NCBI RefSeq assembly: GCF_022758885.1
Contig: NZ_JALEBH010000001.1
Location: 2,635,501-2,699,500 of the forward strand
Length of the DNA: 64,000 nt
Direction: 5' to 3'
From: Sphingobium sp. BYY-5
Lineage (GTDB): Bacteria; Pseudomonadota; Alphaproteobacteria; Sphingomonadales; Sphingomonadaceae
The notes beneath the pieces were generated by a model. It made no database searches. It was not told the origin of the DNA and saw nothing but the letters and a program-made list of their open reading frames with translations. Positions 60,041-64,000 of this stretch are shown here, piece by piece (positions within the stretch are counted from its first letter, which is position 1; every line of letters begins with the position of its first letter). Both the position numbers and the translations under genes were made by a program.

Positions 60041-60334
60041 GTGATGAATTTCGCGGGACCGACCTTCGTACTGGCCATTGTCGCGATGTCGACCCTTGGC
60101 TGGATGTTCACCACCTGGGTTCGCGCGCGCCACGGTTATCCCGTCGAAAATGAATGGACGGGAACCGTTCATCGAACCGATCCCGACGCCGGTCGAAAAA
60201 TCGACCTTCTTTCAAATGAAAACGAAAAGCTGACCGGCCGCATCAGTCGCCTTGAGGAACGCATCGCCGTGCTGGAGAGGATCGCCACCGATCCTGCCGC
60301 CCGCACCGCGCGCGAGATCGACGCGCTGCGCTGA
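60041..60334 (+). CDS. PspB-like small membrane/coiled-coil protein 1
   Basis: A 97-residue protein: one N-terminal membrane helix (GPTFVLAIVAMSTLGWMFTTWV), a basic RARHGYP motif, then a coiled coil NEKLTGRISRLEERIAVLERIATD and the tail REIDALR. WMFTTW-R-RHGYP is shared with the next protein, and LEERIAVLERIATD resembles PspB (LEERLLTVERIVAAD). It lies 31 bases after pspC with AGGGAG before two adjacent ATGs. Likely an additional membrane-stress component; no described function known to me. Confidence 0.8.
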   Translation: MMNFAGPTFVLAIVAMSTLGWMFTTWVRARHGYPVENEWTGTVHRTDPDAGRKIDLLSNENEKLTGRISRLEERIAVLERIATDPAARTAREIDALR

Positions 60335-60363
60335 CACGGACGCGCGAAGGGGAGTAGAGGATC

Positions 60364-60708
60364 ATGAACAAGACCGACATGGTGGATGCCATCATCATGC
60401 CCAACCTGCCGTGGATCATCGGCGGCGGTTTGCTGATCGGCGCGATGGCGGTGGCCGGCTGGATCTTCACCACCTGGCTGCGCGTCCGCCACGGCTATCC
60501 GCTGGACGGGGCCTGGGGCCAGGCGGTCTATCCGCAGAAGAATGAGGAAATGGTCGAGCGCATCAAGCTGCTGAGCCAGGAAAATGCCCAGCTCCGCGCC
60601 GAGATCGGATCGATGAAGGATCGGCTCGCCGTGGTGGAGCGGATCGTCACCGATGAAAGCCATCAACTGAACCATGAGATCGAACGGCTGCGCGGCCCCG
60701 CCAACTGA
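60364..60708 (+). CDS. PspB-like small membrane/coiled-coil protein 2
   Basis: A 114-residue protein: membrane helix (PNLPWIIGGGLLIGAMAVAGWIFTTWL), RVRHGYP, then a coiled coil (MVERIKLLSQENAQLRAEIGSMKDRLAVVERIVTDESHQLNHEIERLR). It is a clear paralogue of protein 1 in helix end, RHGYP and VERIVTD motifs. It starts 29 bases after that gene with GGGGAG upstream. Function unknown; same operon and layout as PspB. Confidence 0.8.
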   Translation: MNKTDMVDAIIMPNLPWIIGGGLLIGAMAVAGWIFTTWLRVRHGYPLDGAWGQAVYPQKNEEMVERIKLLSQENAQLRAEIGSMKDRLAVVERIVTDESHQLNHEIERLRGPAN

Positions 60709-60746
60709 GATTCGGACAACCGACGCGCCAATAGGGAGTGAGACAT

Positions 60747-60998
60747 ATGAATCCGTTTGAAATGGTCGTCGCCATCGTTGCGATCGCTTCCATCGCCAGC
60801 GTCATCCGCGCCAAATATGGCGTCGTGCGCCGGGGCAGGGGCGAAGAATTGATCCAGCGCGGGCCGGATCCGGAAGCGGAACGGCTGCGCGCCGAGGTGA
60901 AGGCGCTCAAGGACCGGGTGGCCGTGCTGGAACGGCTGGCGACGGACGGCTCCAACGCGCTGGAGCGGGAATTTGAAAAACTCCGGGACCGCGACTGA
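60747..60998 (+). CDS. PspB-like small membrane/coiled-coil protein 3
   Basis: An 83-residue protein: short membrane helix at the very N-terminus (MNPFEMVVAIVAIASIASVI), a basic linker RAKYGVVRRGRG, and a coiled coil (AERLRAEVKALKDRVAVLERLATDGSNALEREFEKLRDRD). The KDRVAVLERLATD block repeats that of proteins 1 and 2. AGGGAG precedes the ATG at 60747. Confidence 0.8.
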   Translation: MNPFEMVVAIVAIASIASVIRAKYGVVRRGRGEELIQRGPDPEAERLRAEVKALKDRVAVLERLATDGSNALEREFEKLRDRD

Positions 60999-61026
60999 TC
61001 GCGTCTGTCCGGACAGGGAGGCTTAT

Positions 61027-61260
61027 ATGCAAGACCCCTATCTCTATCTTACCCTGGCGGCGACCGGTCTGGCTGGTCTCGCCATCATCGCGACCGCCGG
61101 GCTTCGCGGCTGGAATGGCTGGCTGGAACTGAAGCGTGCGGAACTGGGCCGCCGCGTCGAAGAGGCCGCGCCGCCTTCGGCCGTTGCCCGGATCGAGGTC
61201 GCCGACCTCAAGGAACGCATCCGCAAGCTGGAAGCCATCGCTGCGGGCGTCGACCTCTAA
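61027..61260 (+). CDS. PspB-like small membrane/coiled-coil protein 4
   Basis: A 77-residue protein: membrane helix (PYLYLTLAATGLAGLAIIATAGL), RGWNGWLELKRAELGRRVEE, and a short coiled coil ARIEVADLKERIRKLEAIAAGVDL, the most diverged of the four. AGGGAGGC lies eight bases before the ATG. It is the last gene before the operon terminator. Confidence 0.78.
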   Translation: MQDPYLYLTLAATGLAGLAIIATAGLRGWNGWLELKRAELGRRVEEAAPPSAVARIEVADLKERIRKLEAIAAGVDL

Positions 61261-61265
61261 ATGGC

Positions 61266-61304
61266 AATGCGGGGCGCCTGCCGGCGCTCCGCATTTCAGT
61301 TTTT
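61266..61304 (+). terminator. Rho-independent terminator of the psp operon
   Basis: AATGCGGGGCGCC and GGCGCTCCGCATT form a 13-base stem (one G-T pair) around TGCC, followed by TCAGTTTTT. It lies five bases after the last psp-operon stop and touches the convergent UbiH-family stop, so it may serve both directions. Confidence 0.9.
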
Positions 61305-62511
61305 ACACCATCTCGCCGGTCAGCAGGCGGGGCAAAGCACCGGACTGGCCCCGCGCTTCGGCCATGAAGCGGTTCTTGAGCAGCGACGTGCGCTGCACCG
61401 CCGCCAGTCCCGCCCGGCGCACCAGCGAAGGCAGGCGTCCCGGCACGTCGAACAGGCGGACCAGTCCATCCATCGCCACGCTGGTCATCATCGCATCCAG
61501 CCCGCGCCAGCGCTGATAGCGCGCCAATAACTGCGCATCGCCCGGATCGAGACCGAGGCGCATTCCGTCCACCAGCACCTCGACCAGCGCGGCCACGTCG
61601 CGGAAGCCCAGGTTCAGCCCCTGTCCCGCGATCGGATGGATGGCGTGCGCGCTGTCGCCGACCAGCGCCAGGCGCGTGTCGGTGATGCGGGCGGCATGAT
61701 GGAAACCCAGCGGATAGGAAGAACGCGGCCCGGCAAGGCTGATCTCACCCAGGAAACCGCCGATCCGTTTTTGCGCTTCGGCCAGCCAGGCGCGCTCGGA
61801 GAGCTTCATCATCGCCGGCGCCTGCTGCGTTGGCACGGTCCACACCACGGCGGAACGGGTGCCGGGCAGCATCGGTAGCAGCGCGAAGGGGCCGCCGGCA
61901 TAGAAAATCTCATAAGCCGTATTGGCGTGCGGCACCTCATGGTCGATCGCCGTCACCATGGCGCTGTGCTTATATTGCCAGCGCGTGGTGTTGATGCCTG
62001 CTGCCTCGCGCGTGGGGCTGTTGCGTCCCTCCGCCGCGACCAGCAGCGCGCCCTGGATCGTCGCGCCGCTCGCCAGCGTCAGCGTGACGCCATCCTCATT
62101 GCGATCGACATGGGTCGCACGGTCGGGCTGGAAGCGGGTCAGGTTTTCGGCGGTGGCCGCCGTCTGCGCCAGGGCGATGCGCAGGTCGCGATTGGGGACC
62201 ATCGTCCCCATCACGCCATCATCCGCGTCCGGCGCGAAATCGAGCGCGCCCGGCTCCAGCCCGTCGCTGACCCAGATGCGGTCTATCGGGCAGCCCTTGC
62301 CTTCCAGATGCTGGCCCACGCCGATCGCCGACAGCATGGCGAAACTGGTCGAACTGATCGCCGACACGCGCCCGTCGAAGCCGGCGGCGGTCGTGTCGAC
62401 CGGATCGGCCGGATCGATCACGGCGGTCGTCACGCCATGGCGGGAAAGAGCGATGCCCAGGGTGAGGCCCACCAGGCCCCCGCCCAATATCACGACGTCG
62501 AAGTGTTCCAT
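61303..62511 (-). CDS. UbiH/UbiF-family FAD monooxygenase of ubiquinone synthesis
   Basis: A 402-residue protein. DVVILGGGLVGLTLGIALSRHG is the FAD Rossmann start, DGRVSAISSTSFAMLSAIGVG the UbiH family signature, LLVAAEGRNSPTREAAGI the DG motif, and LVGDSAHAIHPIAGQGLNLGFRDVAAL the second FAD block. It hydroxylates the ubiquinone ring; alphaproteobacteria use UbiL or related members with broader position choice, so the exact ring position is open. The ATG at 62511 fits the fold. Confidence 0.9.
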   Translation of the reverse strand: MEHFDVVILGGGLVGLTLGIALSRHGVTTAVIDPADPVDTTAAGFDGRVSAISSTSFAMLSAIGVGQHLEGKGCPIDRIWVSDGLEPGALDFAPDADDGVMGTMVPNRDLRIALAQTAATAENLTRFQPDRATHVDRNEDGVTLTLASGATIQGALLVAAEGRNSPTREAAGINTTRWQYKHSAMVTAIDHEVPHANTAYEIFYAGGPFALLPMLPGTRSAVVWTVPTQQAPAMMKLSERAWLAEAQKRIGGFLGEISLAGPRSSYPLGFHHAARITDTRLALVGDSAHAIHPIAGQGLNLGFRDVAALVEVLVDGMRLGLDPGDAQLLARYQRWRGLDAMMTSVAMDGLVRLFDVPGRLPSLVRRAGLAAVQRTSLLKNRFMAEARGQSGALPRLLTGEMV

Positions 62512-62570
62512 GGGGGAGTGTCTAGGCGCTTGGGAGGGGATTGGGAAGCGACCTGGATCAAATAGCATGT

Positions 62571-62590
62571 GCTCCTGCGAAAGCAGGAGC
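62571..62590. repeat. Hairpin GCTCCTGC-GAAA-GCAGGAGC
   Basis: A perfect eight-base stem with a GAAA tetraloop, six bases before the IS481 end. It resembles the core of the CCCGC-GAAG-GCGGG palindromes elsewhere in the window and may be a relative, or a target feature chosen by the insertion sequence. Confidence 0.7.
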
Positions 62591-62595
62591 CTAGG

Positions 62596-63273
62596 TGTAT
62601 AGTCCCATCATGTGATGGTGTAGATTTGACCTCATCACAACGGAGGGAGCTATGGGCCAGGTTCTCCACGGCAGCGCCAAGACCACGCACGCCATTCGAG
62701 GCGAGCTACAGCGATCGCAAGCTTCGGTCGCGAACCTCGCGAAGCGATACGGGATCAACGAGAAAACCGTCTTGAAGTGGCGCAAGCGGCAGTCGGTCGA
62801 AGACCTGCCGATGGGGCCAAAAGAGCGCCGCAGCACCGTCCTCTCGCCCATGGAAGAAGCCGCTATTGTTGCTCTGCGCGTACAGGCGAGGCTTCCGTTG
62901 GACGATGTTTACATCGCGCTGAAGGACGTGATCCCACATCTGACGCGGTCGTCGCTGCATCGCTGCCTGCAGCGGCACGGGATCAGTCGCCTGCCCAAAG
63001 CGGACCGCGAGAAACCCAAGAAGTTCAAGGCCTACGAGATCGGCTATTTCCACATCGATATCGCCGAACTGCGACACGAGGGCGGCAAGGCTTTCCTCTA
63101 TGTCGCTGTCGATCGCACATCAAAGCTGGTCTTTGCCCGCATCTATCGCAGGGCGACCAAGATGGTGGCAGCCGGCTTCCTCAAATCGCTGATCCGCACA
63201 GTGCCCTACAAAATCCACACTGTACTGACTGATAATGGCGTGCAGTTCGCTCAGTTCGAGCGCGGCACGGGTC
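62596..63273 (+). mobile_element. IS481-family insertion sequence, 5' part, interrupted by an IS3-family element
   Basis: The left end is placed at TGTATAGTCCCATCATGTGA, 56 bases before the transposase start. The right part is not seen because an IS3-family element is inserted in the transposase gene at about 63273. The exact left terminus is a judgement from the TG start and spacing. Confidence 0.8.
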
Positions 63274-63311
63274 TGAAGCGTCCCGGGTTTTCCGGAGGCT
63301 CCGAACTGTGA
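62652..63311 (+). pseudogene. IS481-family transposase, disrupted
   Basis: Intact from the ATG at 62652 (GGAGGGA upstream) to about residue 207. N-terminal helix-turn-helix parts (ASVANLAKRYGINEKTVLKWRKRQ) are followed by the rve/DDE core: FHIDIAELRHEGGKAFLYVAVDRTSKLVFARIYRRAT with the first Asp, and VLTDNGVQFAQFE with the second. The third acidic residue is missing because the frame then runs into the IS3 end (GLKRPGFSGGSEL) and stops. It is therefore inactive unless the IS3 element leaves. Confidence 0.88.
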
Positions 63312-63326
63312 GAAGGAGCATCCGGT

Positions 63327-63650
63327 ATGAGCAAGATGGGAAACAGATTTTCGCCTGAGGTCCGTGATCGAGCGGTGCGAATGGTTGGCGAGCACCGTGC
63401 GGATTACGGCTCGGAATGGGAGGCGATGAGTTCGATTGCCTCGAAGATCGGCTGCACGGCCGAGACGCTGCGCCGCTGGTGCCGCACGGAGGCAGGCCGA
63501 CGGGCGGCACCAGCGGCGCAGGGTGTTGATGATAAGGCCCGGCTCAAGCTGCTGGAGCGCGAGGTCAAGGAGCTCCGTCGAGCCAACGAGATCCTTCGCA
63601 AGGCGTCGGCATATTTTGCGATGGCGGAGCTCGACCGCCGCGAGAGATGA
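63327..63650 (+). CDS. IS3-family transposase orfA
   Basis: A 107-residue protein: helix-turn-helix ([50 protein letters not shown]) and a leucine-zipper-like coiled coil ([28 protein letters not shown]) ending AELDRRER. This is the standard IS3 orfA layout. GAAGGAG precedes the ATG. It shares ATGA with the orfB frame, in the -1 register. Confidence 0.92.
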   Translation: MSKMGNRFSPEVRDRAVRMVGEHRADYGSEWEAMSSIASKIGCTAETLRRWCRTEAGRRAAPAAQGVDDKARLKLLEREVKELRRANEILRKASAYFAMAELDRRER

Positions 63651-64000
63651 TGATGTCGTTCATCGACGTCCATCGCGAGGACCTGGGTATCGAGCCGATC
63701 TGCCGCGAACTGGCGATCGCCCCGTCCTCCTATCACGAACACGCGGCCCGTCTTGCCGATCCGGCGAAGCGTTCCGCCCGTGCGCGCCGGGATGACGACA
63801 TGTGCGAGCAGATCCGGCGCGTTCACGAGGCCAGCTTCGGACTCTACGGCTCGCGCAAGGTCTGGCATCAGTTGCGGCGCGAGGGCCTTGATGTCGCCAA
63901 GTGCACGGTCGAGCGACTGATGCGTAGCATGCGGCTGGCCGGTATTCGTCGAGGGAAGAAGACGACCACGACCGTCAGCAATCCCAAGGCGCCATGCCCG
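63647..64000 (+). CDS. IS3-family transposase orfB, 3' end cut by window edge
   Basis: About 118 codons are visible from the ATG at 63647 in the -1 frame relative to orf[87 protein letters not shown]. This is the N-terminal HTH_21-like part of IS3 orfB; the DDE catalytic domain lies beyond the edge. Expression is by -1 frameshift or by restart at the overlapping ATG. Confidence 0.88.
   Translation, partial: MMMSFIDVHREDLGIEPICRELAIAPSSYHEHAARLADPAKRSARARRDDDMCEQIRRVHEASFGLYGSRKVWHQLRREGLDVAKCTVERLMRSMRLAGIRRGKKTTTTVSNPKAPCP

Larger units (their letters stand above)
63274..64000 (+). mobile_element. IS3-family insertion sequence, 3' end beyond the window
   Basis: The left end is placed at TGAAGCGTCCCGGGTTTTCC, resembling IS3-family terminal repeats (TGAA...CCCGG...TTTCCGG), 53 bases before orfA. 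It contains orfA and the start of orfB. The element is inserted in the IS481 transposase gene in the same orientation. Confidence 0.8.

Overview
The window looks like a chromosomal segment of a Sphingomonadaceae member (Sphingobium, Sphingomonas or Novosphingobium type). The grounds are the GC-rich sequence, the alphaproteobacterial tol-pal, gltDB and psp gene sets, a non-phosphorylated L-rhamnose route first described in Sphingomonas, and several families of intergenic hairpin repeats of a kind common in this group. These assignments come from reading motifs and gene order; no database search was run.

Bases 1-24,040 form a catabolic locus for rhamnogalacturonan I, the acetylated Rha-GalA backbone of pectin with galactan/arabinan side chains. 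It encodes oxidative L-rhamnose breakdown: L-rhamnose 1-dehydrogenase, lactonase, L-rhamnonate dehydratase, 2-keto-3-deoxy-L-rhamnonate 4-dehydrogenase and a diketo-acid hydrolase giving pyruvate and L-lactate. It also encodes the rhamnose carrier RhaT and mutarotase RhaM. A large minus-strand gene set supplies SGNH acetylesterases, GH28-like, GH35, GH105 and GH43-like hydrolases and an oligosaccharide symporter. Two IclR-type and one LacI-type regulators are present. A CC-N7-GG palindrome recurs in four control regions. A deleted TonB-dependent receptor survives only as its last 38 codons plus its terminator.

Bases 24,090-44,855 are mostly housekeeping: pal-tolB-tolA-tolR-tolQ-ybgC (with a 23-codon reading frame wedged between tolQ and tolR), a 3-hydroxyacyl-CoA dehydrogenase, a yybP-ykoY type manganese riboswitch before a GDT1-family exporter, an NDUFA9-like protein, uppP, and gltD-DUF2059-gltB with stop/start overlaps. 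tRNA-Leu(GAG) follows, then an EF-hand protein and a probably iron-regulated DUF4198 / TonB-receptor / TonB group.

Bases 44,923-50,345 return to pectin sugars: altronate dehydratase UxaA, a FadR-type GntR regulator and a large GH2 enzyme. Next come a low-molecular-weight phosphatase coupled to a HerA-like ATPase, PEP carboxylase, a Tat-exported FAD oxidoreductase and a 155-bp inverted repeat.

Bases 56,829-61,304 hold a phage-shock (psp) locus. PspF is divergent from a sigma-54 promoter that drives a small exported peptide, pspA, pspB, pspC and four further small membrane/coiled-coil proteins resembling PspB, closed by a terminator. A UbiH-family monooxygenase follows. The right edge is an IS481-family element interrupted by an IS3-family element that runs off the window.
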